Below, one piece after another: positions 45,101-53,234 of a DNA stretch of 64,000 nt; within the stretch, counting starts at the first letter, position 1; each line of letters starts with the position of its first letter. The position numbers and the translations under genes are program-made. Source of the DNA: Aestuariibaculum marinum (GTDB lineage: Bacteria; Bacteroidota; Bacteroidia; Flavobacteriales; Flavobacteriaceae); contig NZ_JACVXD010000003.1 in assembly GCF_014596975.1 (NCBI RefSeq), positions 124,001 through 188,000 on the forward strand. The letters run 5' to 3'. The notes under the pieces were generated by a model. It saw only the letters and a program-made list of their open reading frames with translations. It was not told where the DNA came from and made no database searches.

Positions 45101-46218
45101 CATAAATCATTTTTAGAACTTTTAAAAACACTAAGGATTCTTTGTGGTGTATGGTTTGCTGAACCCTCATGGTAATTAATGTTGTTGTCTACATTAGGAA
45201 GGACAGATAATTTACCGTAATTAGTACATATCCAAAGGTTTTTATGGTTGTCTTCATTAATATTTAAAATGGTATTGCTGCCTAACGAAAATTCATTGGT
45301 GTCTTGTTTAAAGAAAAGGTTGATTTCTCCTGTGTAAGGATTTATTTTGTATAACCCACCGCCATCTGTTCCTCCCCAAATATAACCATCACTATCATTA
45401 TAAAGTGTTAGAAACATTTCTTTGTTTACATTATATTTTTCGCTTTGAAAAAGTTGGTCCTGTATAAACTGTTTGCTTTTCGGATCGTAAACGAAAATTC
45501 CATAAGTTTCTGTTCCTATCCAGAGTCTATTATTATGGTCTGTGGTTAAAATAATGATTCCCGGAAAATCAGTATACAGCCCTATTAATTCGGTTTGCTT
45601 TTTTGAATTAATGTCATAGTCAAAAATTTTTCCGTTTTCAGTACTTATGTAGACTTTGTTAGGAGTGGTGGCAACGCTTATAATGTTTCTAACAGGTTCG
45701 CCATTAAGTTCTATCTGAGTTATGCTGTCTGTTTTTGATTTCTTGTGTTCATATAAAACACCTTTATCTGAAGCAAACCATGTACTTTGCTCTTTGGAAT
45801 GAAGTGTTCTGATTTTTGAATTTTTAACGAAGGAGCTAACATTTTTAAATTGTCCATTTTTTGTGTCGAATCTTACTAGTGTGCCACGATTGGAAACAAT
45901 CCATAAGTCATTTTTGTAATCTTTAACAAGATTTGTAATGCGTTCCCCTGTATTGTTGAATATTGTATTGTTTGCTATTGTTTTATAATTATATCCATCA
46001 TATACAAGAACTCCGTTAGAACAAAGCATCCAAATATTTCCTAACTCATCTTGAACTGTTTTAGAAACCGTGGTGGGTTTGTTATTAATTGTTGGTGTTA
46101 GCGGTTTAAAATTAATATGATTTTGAGCATAAGAGTAAGTGGTAATCAAAAAGATAATACATAACACATTATATTTTTTTGTCAGAAACATATACCTCAA
46201 TTTAGTAATTCTATCCAT
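42112..46218 (-). CDS. Hybrid two-component system regulator (one-protein sensor kinase, response regulator and AraC activator) of the PUL
   Basis: A 1368-residue HTCS. Signal sequence (hydrophobic NVLCIIFLITTYSYA), then a periplasmic sensor made of two seven-bladed propellers with repeated LWIGT / IWFGT / IWLGV-type strands (about 40-690) and a Y_Y_Y domain (about 700-785). One TM segment follows (about 790-810), then HisKA with phospho-accepting H842 in MSHEIQTPITLI, and HATPase (NAFKFTPKEG, DTGSGIPKDEL, GSGIGLALT). The receiver has D1147 (LILTDIMMPKMDGIEMC), and a C-terminal AraC-type HTH ends the protein. Such proteins bind a specific oligosaccharide and switch on the neighbouring PUL. 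It is divergent from the GH109 gene across 270 bp. A second in-frame ATG at 46191 would still keep the signal peptide. Confidence 0.95.
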   Translation of the reverse strand: MDRITKLRYMFLTKKYNVLCIIFLITTYSYAQNHINFKPLTPTINNKPTTVSKTVQDELGNIWMLCSNGVLVYDGYNYKTIANNTIFNNTGERITNLVKDYKNDLWIVSNRGTLVRFDTKNGQFKNVSSFVKNSKIRTLHSKEQSTWFASDKGVLYEHKKSKTDSITQIELNGEPVRNIISVATTPNKVYISTENGKIFDYDINSKKQTELIGLYTDFPGIIILTTDHNNRLWIGTETYGIFVYDPKSKQFIQDQLFQSEKYNVNKEMFLTLYNDSDGYIWGGTDGGGLYKINPYTGEINLFFKQDTNEFSLGSNTILNINEDNHKNLWICTNYGKLSVLPNVDNNINYHEGSANHTPQRILSVFKSSKNDLWIGTDGSGLTKVSFENSGKTKEKQYFNNLSLSRGFYVQSITEDKSQNIWFGTYRNGLWYHNTKNNTFKKVDIINLKDQEATDIRTVYKDSKDRIWAGSNISINVYNTDRQLLASFENNTHGLRGSITRSILEDKNGTIWLGVYDGGLFKFNENLDNLKQSSFSNIDSKTNGVLNVKSMVTGEKDILWLINDSGKLIEFNTKSNAFKIEDSYLPKDVSIAAITKQDNTNLWFSSSNGIFHLNTKTLNIKSYYSTDGLQDNVFLSRCVYKDIDGLLYFGGINGLNYFDPTKIKKKETTPELYVNTIEILNQPAAELLPEYSNLGGYNTKELNLKSNQSSFSFKFSAIDNVLDPKYYYAYRLKGFNDNWIISGQERLATYTNIPYGDYIFEVKAGTKKDNWNIPPKQVAVHIAPPLWQSTGAYIIYLIIIGLIIYSLRKWYLLRNKLLVEKLNHKKENELYDLKMNFFAKMSHEIQTPITLILGPLEDMIKRSEQNGNMLLNQRLKIIENNSKRLSKIARELTLTRNKELNELKLLATKNNLYNHIDEISLSFKELARKKRIDFAINCPKNLQSAWYDKEKIEHIIYNLLSNAFKFTPKEGNVQLNVIPIAGKKQIKVSVSDTGSGIPKDELELIFDLFYQSKTNKKNKGSGIGLALTKELVDLQKGAIEVESSEVEGTIFTFTIPITKDAYNEAELIVSDDIDETINEDLEEENEKQSKVIEKDLSKKTILIVEDNYDLQSFLKELLVNEYNILLAENGAEGYHYAKSNFPDLILTDIMMPKMDGIEMCMMLQEDALTKHIPVIMLTAKNSTNSKISGLKSGAIEYINKPFNTNELLLKVKNIISSKEHIISKYRKEVISSPEIEVEKTQDEIFLENMTSIINAKLNDDGFKIEDLAESLNMSYSSLYRKCQALTGKNLVDYIRLIRLKRAAVLITKFGYSISEAAFAVGFNDPKYFSKCFKKQYDRSPKEFGKEATKIGIDNYLKAHNLEQFSNSVN

Positions 46219-46270
46219 TAATGTTATTCTTCATAAATATTTAAAAGGAAGTGCTCAAAACGAAGCTATG

Positions 46271-46302
46271 TAAAGGTATTAATAAAATTCATTTTCTCTA
46301 AA
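46271..46302 (-). promoter_or_regulatory. Promoter of the hybrid sensor gene
   Basis: On the minus strand TTTA (46302-46299), 20 bp, TACCTTTA (46278-46271), a near-consensus pair about 53 bp before the ATG. The rest of the 270-bp divergent region probably holds the activator site for the GH109 side, which I could not identify. Confidence 0.4.
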
Positions 46303-46488
46303 CCCGCACCATTACTAATGTTGAGTAAAAAGGGTACATATTCGTCAAAAAGGGTAAATAGATTAGTCAGCGTATTTATATAAGTAGAATTTTACACTTT
46401 AATGCATAAAAAGTCAACTTATATATAAATACTAAAAGCAATATTTGTTAGCGAATTATTTAACGAAAAAACTATTTATTTAAAGTAT

Positions 46489-47847
46489 ATGAACTCACGT
46501 AGGAATTTTGTAAAGAAAACTGCAATAGCAGGAGCGGGATTATCTTTTTTGCCAAATGTGTCTTTTGGATCGGTATTGGGAGGTTCTCAAGATAAATTGA
46601 AATTGGCTTTTATAGGAGTAGGTTTGAGAGGAACCAATCATTTAAACAACGCATTACACAGAACGGATATTGAAGTTGCAGCGATCTGTGATGTTGATCC
46701 GGAACGGATAAAAATAGCCTTAAAGAAAATTGATGATGCAGGGTTTTCTAAGCCTAAGGTTTTTGGAGATTCCGATTACGATTACAGAAACTTACTAGAG
46801 TTAAAAGAAGTCGATGCTGTTATTATTTCTACACCATGGTTGTGGCATACAAGAATGGCTGTCGATTCTATGAAAGCAGGAAAATATACAGGTGTTGAAG
46901 TGTCTGCTGCCAACACCTTAGAGGAGTGCTGGGATCTTGTGAATACGCATGAGGAAACAGGTAGTCATTTAATGATTTTAGAGAATGTAAACTATCGTCG
47001 CGATATTCTGGCAGTACTTAATATGGTAAAGCAAAATGTATTTGGTGAGACCATTCATTTTAGATGTGGTTATCAACACGATTTACGAGGTGTCTTTTTT
47101 AATGATGGTAAAACAGCTTATGGAAAAGGTGTGGAATTTGGGGATAAAGGAATCTCAGAATCTAAATGGCGCACAAAACATAATTTATTAAGAAATGCTG
47201 ATGTATATCCAACACATGGGGTAGGTCCAATAGCTGCTATGTGTGATATTAATCGAGGAAATCGTTTCTTGTCGTTAACCTCGCATGCTACAAAAAGTCG
47301 TGGACTTCATAAATATATAGTAGATAATGGAGGAGAGAATCACCCGAACGCTAAGTTAAATTTCAAAATTGGAGATGTCATAACCAGTACCATTGAAACA
47401 TCAAATGGAGAAACTATAATTGTTACCCACGATTGTAGTTTGCCAAGACCTTACTCATTAGGATTTAGAGTGCAAGGTGTAGAAGGTTTATGGGAAGTAG
47501 ATGGCAACAGAATTTACGTGGAAGGTAAATCAAAGCCTCATCAATGGGATGCAGCAGATGAGTGGTTAAAGAAGTACGATCACCCATTATGGCAAAAATA
47601 TGGCGAATTAGCAACTGGAGCAGGGCACGGCGGTATGGACTTTTTTGTAATGAATGCCTTTGTAGAGTCTGCAAAAGAAAATATAGCTCCGCCAATGGAT
47701 GCCTACGATGCCGCAGCATGGAGTGCTATTACACCACTTTCAGAATTATCAATCGAGAATAATGGTGAACCTCAGGATTTTCCGGATTTCACGCGAGGAA
47801 ACTGGATTAAGCGTAAGCCTTATAACTGGATTAAAGATACCTATTAA
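46489..47847 (+). CDS. GH109-type NAD-dependent alpha-N-acetylgalactosaminidase (Gfo/Idh/MocA fold)
   Basis: A 452-residue enzyme with a twin-arginine signal (NSRRNFVKK, then a hydrophobic stretch), so it is folded with its cofactor before export to the periplasm. The Rossmann loop is GVGLRG (43-48), followed by AAICDVDPE. The blocks EECWD, LMILENVNYRRD, YQHDLRGVFF (from Y195), YPTHGVGPIAAMCDINRGNR (H243), RGLHKYIVD, GAGHGGMDFFVMN and YDAAAWSAITPLSE agree closely with my memory of the founding GH109 enzyme from Elizabethkingia. GH109 uses bound NAD+ in a redox-assisted elimination to remove terminal alpha-GalNAc. First plus-strand PUL gene, facing the hybrid sensor. Other sugar specificities in this fold are possible. 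Confidence 0.85.
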   Translation: MNSRRNFVKKTAIAGAGLSFLPNVSFGSVLGGSQDKLKLAFIGVGLRGTNHLNNALHRTDIEVAAICDVDPERIKIALKKIDDAGFSKPKVFGDSDYDYRNLLELKEVDAVIISTPWLWHTRMAVDSMKAGKYTGVEVSAANTLEECWDLVNTHEETGSHLMILENVNYRRDILAVLNMVKQNVFGETIHFRCGYQHDLRGVFFNDGKTAYGKGVEFGDKGISESKWRTKHNLLRNADVYPTHGVGPIAAMCDINRGNRFLSLTSHATKSRGLHKYIVDNGGENHPNAKLNFKIGDVITSTIETSNGETIIVTHDCSLPRPYSLGFRVQGVEGLWEVDGNRIYVEGKSKPHQWDAADEWLKKYDHPLWQKYGELATGAGHGGMDFFVMNAFVESAKENIAPPMDAYDAAAWSAITPLSELSIENNGEPQDFPDFTRGNWIKRKPYNWIKDTY

Positions 47848-47888
47848 AATTATTTGTTTGGTTTATTAGTCACTTAAGATGGTTTAGA

Positions 47889-47918
47889 AGAGGGTGCCAT
47901 TTGTGGGCACTCTCTTTT
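47889..47918 (+). terminator. Hairpin between the GH109 gene and susC
   Basis: AGAGGGTGCC (47889-47898) and GGCACTCTCT (47906-47915), 10 bp with one G-U pair and a 7-nt loop, then TTT. Probably a partial terminator or RNA-stability element that uncouples susC levels from GH109. Confidence 0.6.
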
Positions 47919-48009
47919 AAATAACAAAAGTGAAACGTAAATCATTCTCACAATAACAAAAGCAACAATTAACTCAACAAATTTTAATTATTAACTCAAA
48001 CTAAAACTT

Positions 48010-50928
48010 ATGAAAAATAGGATTAAAACAATGCTATTTGTTTTGCTGATGAGTTTTGCATTTACAATGTATGCTCAGGAAAAACAGGTTTCAGGTACAA
48101 TTACAGATGCTAATGATGGTGTCCCGTTACCAGGAGCCAGTGTCAGCGTAAAAGGAACATCGAAAGGTGTGTCTTCAGATTTTGACGGAAACTTTACCAT
48201 ATCGGTAGGTGAAAACGATATGCTTGTTATTAGCTATGTCGGTTATGTAAGTCAGGAAATTCCTGTTGCAGGAAAACAATCAATTAGTGTTCAATTACAA
48301 TCAGATCAAAGTGCTTTAGATGAAGTGGTTGTAGTAGCCTACGGAACACAAACAAGAGAATCGGTAACGAGTTCTATAACTACTGTAAAGTCTGAAGAAT
48401 TAACAGATTTAACGGTTTCGAGTCCATCGGCTATGTTACAAGGTAAAGCGGCAGGGGTTCAGGTGTCTGCTTCTGGTGGGTCGCCAGGATCTAACCCGCA
48501 AATCTTAATTCGTGGTATGGCGTCTTTAAATGGAAATGTAGAACCATTATGGGTAGTCGATGGGGTTATTCAGCATGGTACACCAGTGGTTAACCCAAAC
48601 GATATTGAAACCATGTCTGTTTTAAAAGATGCCTCAGCAACCTCGCTTTACGGTTCTCGTGGTGCAAATGGGGTAATTATTGTAACTACAAAACAGGCTA
48701 AATTAGGGGTTAGTAAATTATCTTTTACTTCGCGTACAGGCTTTAATGAGTTTACCAACGGAAAGTTTGAGGTGATGAATTCTCAACAACTTTATGATTA
48801 CCATGCTCAGATGGGAACTACCCAAGAGTGGTATACTCCAGAACTGTTAGAAAGAGATTTCGACTGGGTGAAAAATGCAACACAAACAGCTTTAGTTCAG
48901 GATTATAATGTGTCGTACACTACAAGTACAGATAAAATGAGAACATTTATGTCTGGTGGGTATTACAGTGAAGAAGGAACTATTAAGGGTTCTGAATTTG
49001 AACGATACACTTTTAGAATGAACTTAGATTACGATGTAAGCAAACGCTTAACGTTAAAACCTAAAATGTCTTTTAGCTTTGATGATAGGTATAATGCAGA
49101 ACATGGACGTTATTCTTCTTACACCAACTTACCATGGGATATTCCTTTTGATGCAGACGGAAACCCTATAAAAGCACAGGATTCTAATGAGTGGATTGGT
49201 AGAGATCAGTCTAACTATTACTACGATTTACAATGGAACTATGGGAAAAGTAAAACTTTTAACATGAGTTTTAATGGTGATTTCGAATTTAAAATTTTAG
49301 ATAATTTAAGTCTTATTTCAACCAATAACTTCACATTATATCATTCTAACGGTATGTCTTACGCAGACCCGCTTTCTGTTGGAGGTACAGCAGATAATGG
49401 AAGTTTATATAATTCTTCAGCGAGACGATTTACAAGATTAACAAACCAAATGCTTAAGTATACTAAGGAGTTTGGAGATCATGCCATTACAGCATTAGCA
49501 GCTTACGAGTACAACGATTACATGTATGAAGATATGGACGCTACAGGAATTGGTTTAGTTGGTGGGGGTACTATCCTTGACGTTACTTCAGAGCCAAAAT
49601 CAATTGGAGGTTATAAAAATGAATATGCTTTACAATCAGCTTTCTTAAACGTAGATTATTCATATAGCAACCGCTACTATTTTAAAGGATCTATTAGACG
49701 AGATGGTGCTTCTAACTTTGGTTTAGAAAACCAATACGGAACATTCTTTTCAGTTGGAGCAGGTTGGAATATTAGTAACGAAAGTTTCTTTAACAGCGAT
49801 GCTGTAGATTTATTAAAATTAAGAGTAAGTTACGGTTCTGTTGGTAACAGACCAAGCTCTTTATATCCTTATCAAGGAACATATTCTGCCAGCACACATT
49901 ACGATGGTATTCCTGCTGCAACATTATCGCAATATGGTAATCCAGATTTAGGTTGGGAAAAATCGTATGAAGCAAATTTTGCTTTAGATATGAGTTTCTT
50001 TAACAGACTTAATGTTACTGCAGAGTATTATAATAAAGATACTTCAGATTTATTGTACTACGTAGATTTACCTGCATTAACAGGATTTAATGGATACTGG
50101 GAAAACGTTGGAGGATTAAAAAACTCAGGTTTTGAGGTAGCTATTGATGGCGATGTGGTAAGAACTACCGATTTTAATTGGAATTTAGGATTTAACATAG
50201 GTGTAAATACCAATGAAATTACCGAATTATTCGAGGGGCAAACTCAAATTCCAAGAGGAAATAAAATTTTTAAAGTAGGTGAAGATATGAACTCTTGGTA
50301 TATGCGTAAGTGGGCAGGTGTTCACCCGGCAAACGGAGACCCGTTATGGGAGGTTGTAGATTCTGAAACGGGAGATGTAAGCTATACAAGTAACTACAAT
50401 GAAGCTACAGAACAATTAGTAGGTAGTGCAACTCCAGATTTTATTGGTGGTTTTTCTTCTAACATAGCATATAAAGGGTTTACCCTTGACGCAAGATTTA
50501 GCTTCGTGTCTGGAGGATCAATTTACAACAGTTCAAGAGAATTATTTGATTCAGATGGATTATACCCAACATTTAATCAGCAAGTTTTAATCGATGGTTG
50601 GTCGCGTTGGGAACAGCCAGGTGATAATGCAACACACCCAAGAGCAATTTATGGAGGTAACAACAATTCAAATAAGCCATCATCACGTTATTTAGAAGAT
50701 AGAAGTTATTTAAAACTTAAAAACGTAACCTTAGGATATAACATTCCTACTACAATTTTAGAGAAATTACAGTTAAGCGACGCCAGAGTTTATGTAGCTG
50801 GAGATAACTTATTAACATTTACAAATTATTCAGGAATGGATCCTGAGGTTGGAGGAATTAATGGAGATACAAGTATGTCTTACCCTGTGCCAACAAGATT
50901 TGTATTTGGTTTAAACTTTTCTTTCTAA
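48010..50928 (+). CDS. SusC/RagA-type TonB-linked outer-membrane transporter
   Basis: A 972-residue outer-membrane transporter that imports oligosaccharides using TonB energy. Signal peptide ending MYA-QE, a carboxypeptidase-regulatory-like beta domain (about 27-100: VSGTITDANDGVPLPGASV, KGTSKGVSSDFDGNFTI), and the TonB-box region EVVVVAYGTQ. The plug (about 115-230) shows the classic LQGKAAGVQV, IRGMASLNG and DASATSLYGSRGANGVIIVTT. A 22-strand barrel follows, ending in aromatic FGLNFSF for BAM recognition. It is followed 18 bp later by its SusD partner. The imported glycan would be the GalNAc-bearing oligosaccharide implied by the GH109 gene. Confidence 0.97.
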   Translation: MKNRIKTMLFVLLMSFAFTMYAQEKQVSGTITDANDGVPLPGASVSVKGTSKGVSSDFDGNFTISVGENDMLVISYVGYVSQEIPVAGKQSISVQLQSDQSALDEVVVVAYGTQTRESVTSSITTVKSEELTDLTVSSPSAMLQGKAAGVQVSASGGSPGSNPQILIRGMASLNGNVEPLWVVDGVIQHGTPVVNPNDIETMSVLKDASATSLYGSRGANGVIIVTTKQAKLGVSKLSFTSRTGFNEFTNGKFEVMNSQQLYDYHAQMGTTQEWYTPELLERDFDWVKNATQTALVQDYNVSYTTSTDKMRTFMSGGYYSEEGTIKGSEFERYTFRMNLDYDVSKRLTLKPKMSFSFDDRYNAEHGRYSSYTNLPWDIPFDADGNPIKAQDSNEWIGRDQSNYYYDLQWNYGKSKTFNMSFNGDFEFKILDNLSLISTNNFTLYHSNGMSYADPLSVGGTADNGSLYNSSARRFTRLTNQMLKYTKEFGDHAITALAAYEYNDYMYEDMDATGIGLVGGGTILDVTSEPKSIGGYKNEYALQSAFLNVDYSYSNRYYFKGSIRRDGASNFGLENQYGTFFSVGAGWNISNESFFNSDAVDLLKLRVSYGSVGNRPSSLYPYQGTYSASTHYDGIPAATLSQYGNPDLGWEKSYEANFALDMSFFNRLNVTAEYYNKDTSDLLYYVDLPALTGFNGYWENVGGLKNSGFEVAIDGDVVRTTDFNWNLGFNIGVNTNEITELFEGQTQIPRGNKIFKVGEDMNSWYMRKWAGVHPANGDPLWEVVDSETGDVSYTSNYNEATEQLVGSATPDFIGGFSSNIAYKGFTLDARFSFVSGGSIYNSSRELFDSDGLYPTFNQQVLIDGWSRWEQPGDNATHPRAIYGGNNNSNKPSSRYLEDRSYLKLKNVTLGYNIPTTILEKLQLSDARVYVAGDNLLTFTNYSGMDPEVGGINGDTSMSYPVPTRFVFGLNFSF

Positions 50929-50946
50929 TTATAAAAACAAACACAA

Positions 50947-52599
50947 ATGAAAAAATCAATAGTAGCACTTATAACCATTGGATTATTGAACCTTTCTTGT
51001 GATATAGAAAGAAATCCATACGATGAAATCGCTGTATCAACACTTTTTGAAAGTGAAGGCGCTTTACAAACAGCCACTTTAGGAAATTATGCCTTATTAA
51101 AAGGAAAAGACGGGATTGATGGTTGGAACGACCAGTTACACCGTATGAGTGAGTACCCTGGAGATAATGTCTCATTAAGTGGAAGTACAACCGATCCTTT
51201 AAATTTTATTTATAACTACAGAGCTATTACAACAAACGGAAGGGTTGCAGATTTCTGGAACGATTCGTACAAAGTAGTAGTAGGATGTAACGTAATTATC
51301 GAGTCGGCTGCCGAAGGAGAATCTGATGTATTAGATCACTTATTGGGAGAAAATTATTATTTACGAGCCTTAGTGTATTTTCAAATGGGGAATATTTTTG
51401 GCCGTCCGTATAATCAAGGAACAGATAATTTATCAGTGCCTTTAAAATTAACTTCAGATACCGAAGATGTGCCTAATCGTCATACAGTAGGCGAAGTTTA
51501 CGATCAAGTTATTAGCGATTTATTAAAGGCAGAATCTTTAATGTCTTTAGATAAATCGGCTGGTTTTGCAACTAAAGAAGCGGCTCAGGCCTTATTGTCT
51601 CGTGTGTATTTATACATGGAAGATAACGTGAATGCTGAAGTTTATGCAGATAAAGTAATTACATCGGGTAGATATCAATTATTATCATATAGTGATTTTA
51701 GAGAAATGAATTATTTAAATCCAAAGAATAATTCAGAAGCTATTTTCAATATCATGTTAAATACTAAATCAGATTTACCAGGGTCTTATGATTGGTATAC
51801 TGTAGGTGCTTTATATGCGACCATCGATGGTGCAGGATGGGGAGAAATGTATCCTTCTAGTACATATTTAAATTTATTAAATGAAAACCCAAGCGATGCC
51901 AGATTAGCTTTTATTCAACCACAATATATTGAAGAAACTCCGGCAAACAGAAACCCTTGGGTGTACTGGGTGAATTCATCTTATGAGTATGAAACAAGAT
52001 TAACTCAAGAAGTAGCTGGTGTAACAACTTTTACTCAAGATGGTATGACGTATACTGTTCAAGAGGAAGATGTTAACGGAAAAACCAAGTATTTCTTCAT
52101 GAATGGTACAACAAAACAGTATGTAGACAAAGGTTTTGAAATGCCTAAACGTAATGGATTCCCAAAATGGTTTATTACTAAATGTTCGCTTCAGGAAGAC
52201 GATGTACATTTATGGTCTCCATCGGTGTCTCGTTTATCTGAAATGTATTTAAACAAGGCTGAGTCTTTTGCTAAACGCGAAATGGATCAACAAGCTATCG
52301 ATCAGGTAAATATTATTAGAGAGAGAGCTGGAATTCCTGCTTATACTTTAGAGACAATTCCAGAAGGCAAAACCGTTTTAGACATTGTTTTAGAAGAGCG
52401 TCGTTTAGAGTTAGCTTATGAAGGACACCGTAAATTTGATGTCTTTAGAAATGGACAAACCATGAACCGTAGATATCCTGGTGGTCATTTATGGGGTGCA
52501 AATCCATTCTACGAAATTCCTGCAACAAGCAATAGAGTAGTAGAGTTTATCCCTGAAAAACAAATATTGTTACAACCTGGGTTAATTCAAAACGATTAA
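50947..52599 (+). CDS. SusD/RagB-type surface glycan-binding lipoprotein
   Basis: A 550-residue lipoprotein (lipobox LLNLSC, acylated C18) that caps the SusC barrel and captures substrate. SusD-family features are the N-terminal conserved NPYDEIAVSTLFESEGALQT and the TPR-like helices with ENYYLRALVYFQMGNIFGRP and AAQALLSRVYLYMED. Also present are the C-terminal block SRLSEMYLNKAES and the signature VLEERRLELAYEGHRKFDVF. Normal length. Forms a pair with the preceding susC, 18 bp away. An ordinary terminator-like hairpin follows before the discoidin lipoprotein. Confidence 0.97.
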   Translation: MKKSIVALITIGLLNLSCDIERNPYDEIAVSTLFESEGALQTATLGNYALLKGKDGIDGWNDQLHRMSEYPGDNVSLSGSTTDPLNFIYNYRAITTNGRVADFWNDSYKVVVGCNVIIESAAEGESDVLDHLLGENYYLRALVYFQMGNIFGRPYNQGTDNLSVPLKLTSDTEDVPNRHTVGEVYDQVISDLLKAESLMSLDKSAGFATKEAAQALLSRVYLYMEDNVNAEVYADKVITSGRYQLLSYSDFREMNYLNPKNNSEAIFNIMLNTKSDLPGSYDWYTVGALYATIDGAGWGEMYPSSTYLNLLNENPSDARLAFIQPQYIEETPANRNPWVYWVNSSYEYETRLTQEVAGVTTFTQDGMTYTVQEEDVNGKTKYFFMNGTTKQYVDKGFEMPKRNGFPKWFITKCSLQEDDVHLWSPSVSRLSEMYLNKAESFAKREMDQQAIDQVNIIRERAGIPAYTLETIPEGKTVLDIVLEERRLELAYEGHRKFDVFRNGQTMNRRYPGGHLWGANPFYEIPATSNRVVEFIPEKQILLQPGLIQND

Positions 52600-52611
52600 G
52601 AAATAATTTAT

Positions 52612-52633
52612 AAAAGCCCTGAAAAGGGCTTTT
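52612..52633 (+). terminator. Hairpin after susD
   Basis: AAAAGCCC (52612-52619) and GGGCTTTT (52626-52633) with a 6-nt loop. The ATG of the next PUL gene is 21 bp downstream, so it likely attenuates rather than ends transcription. Confidence 0.65.
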
Positions 52634-52653
52634 GATAACTCAAAATATTAACT

Positions 52654-53214
52654 ATGAAAAATTTCATTAAAAATAGAAAAAACGCTGTAGTTACGTTTTT
52701 AACAGGATTGGCTTTAGTATTGGTTTCTTGTTCATTAGATACGGTAACTCCAGACCCAGATAAATTACCATCGGTGCCTTTAAGTAGAGCCGGATGGGAG
52801 GTTATAGATTACAGTAGTCAGGAAGACCAAGGAGGCGAAGGCGATACCGGTAGATGTGCAGATATTTTAGATGGTAACCCAGATACGTTCTGGCATAGCT
52901 GTTGGAATGGTTGTACGCCTGTACCACCACACTTTATTACTGTAGATATGCAAACCGAGCAAGAAGCAAAAGGTTTCTTTTTAATGCAAAGACAATCATT
53001 ATCAAGAAATATCGAGACTTGCGAAATTCAAATTAGTTCAGATAATTCTAACTGGGAGTCTTTAGGGGTGTTTACCTTAGAAAAAGTTAAAAACCAACAG
53101 GATTTAGCTTTCGAAAGTCCTAAGACTTTCAGATACTTTAAATTTATTGTTAAAACTGTATTTGATGGTACAGATAATGCAGCATTAGCTGAATTAGTAC
53201 CGTATACAAATTAA
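52654..53214 (+). CDS. Discoidin-domain (F5/8 type C, CBM32-like) lipoprotein
   Basis: A 186-residue lipoprotein (lipobox VLVSC, C26) with a short Asp/Pro linker and one F5/8 type C domain filling residues about 45-186. Signature parts are VIDYSSQEDQGGEGDTG, DGNPDTFWHSCW, PHFITVDM and TFRYFKFIV. Such domains bind sugars (CBM32, often Gal/GalNAc) or other ligands, and lipoproteins in PULs are usually on the cell surface. The domain is closely paralogous to the C-terminus of the next gene, including cysteines in GRC and WHSCWNGC. It has no catalytic domain, so it probably acts as a surface glycan-binding protein beside SusD, from which it is 54 bp away. Confidence 0.88.
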   Translation: MKNFIKNRKNAVVTFLTGLALVLVSCSLDTVTPDPDKLPSVPLSRAGWEVIDYSSQEDQGGEGDTGRCADILDGNPDTFWHSCWNGCTPVPPHFITVDMQTEQEAKGFFLMQRQSLSRNIETCEIQISSDNSNWESLGVFTLEKVKNQQDLAFESPKTFRYFKFIVKTVFDGTDNAALAELVPYTN

Positions 53215-53234
53215 TTGAATTTAGTAATAAATAC

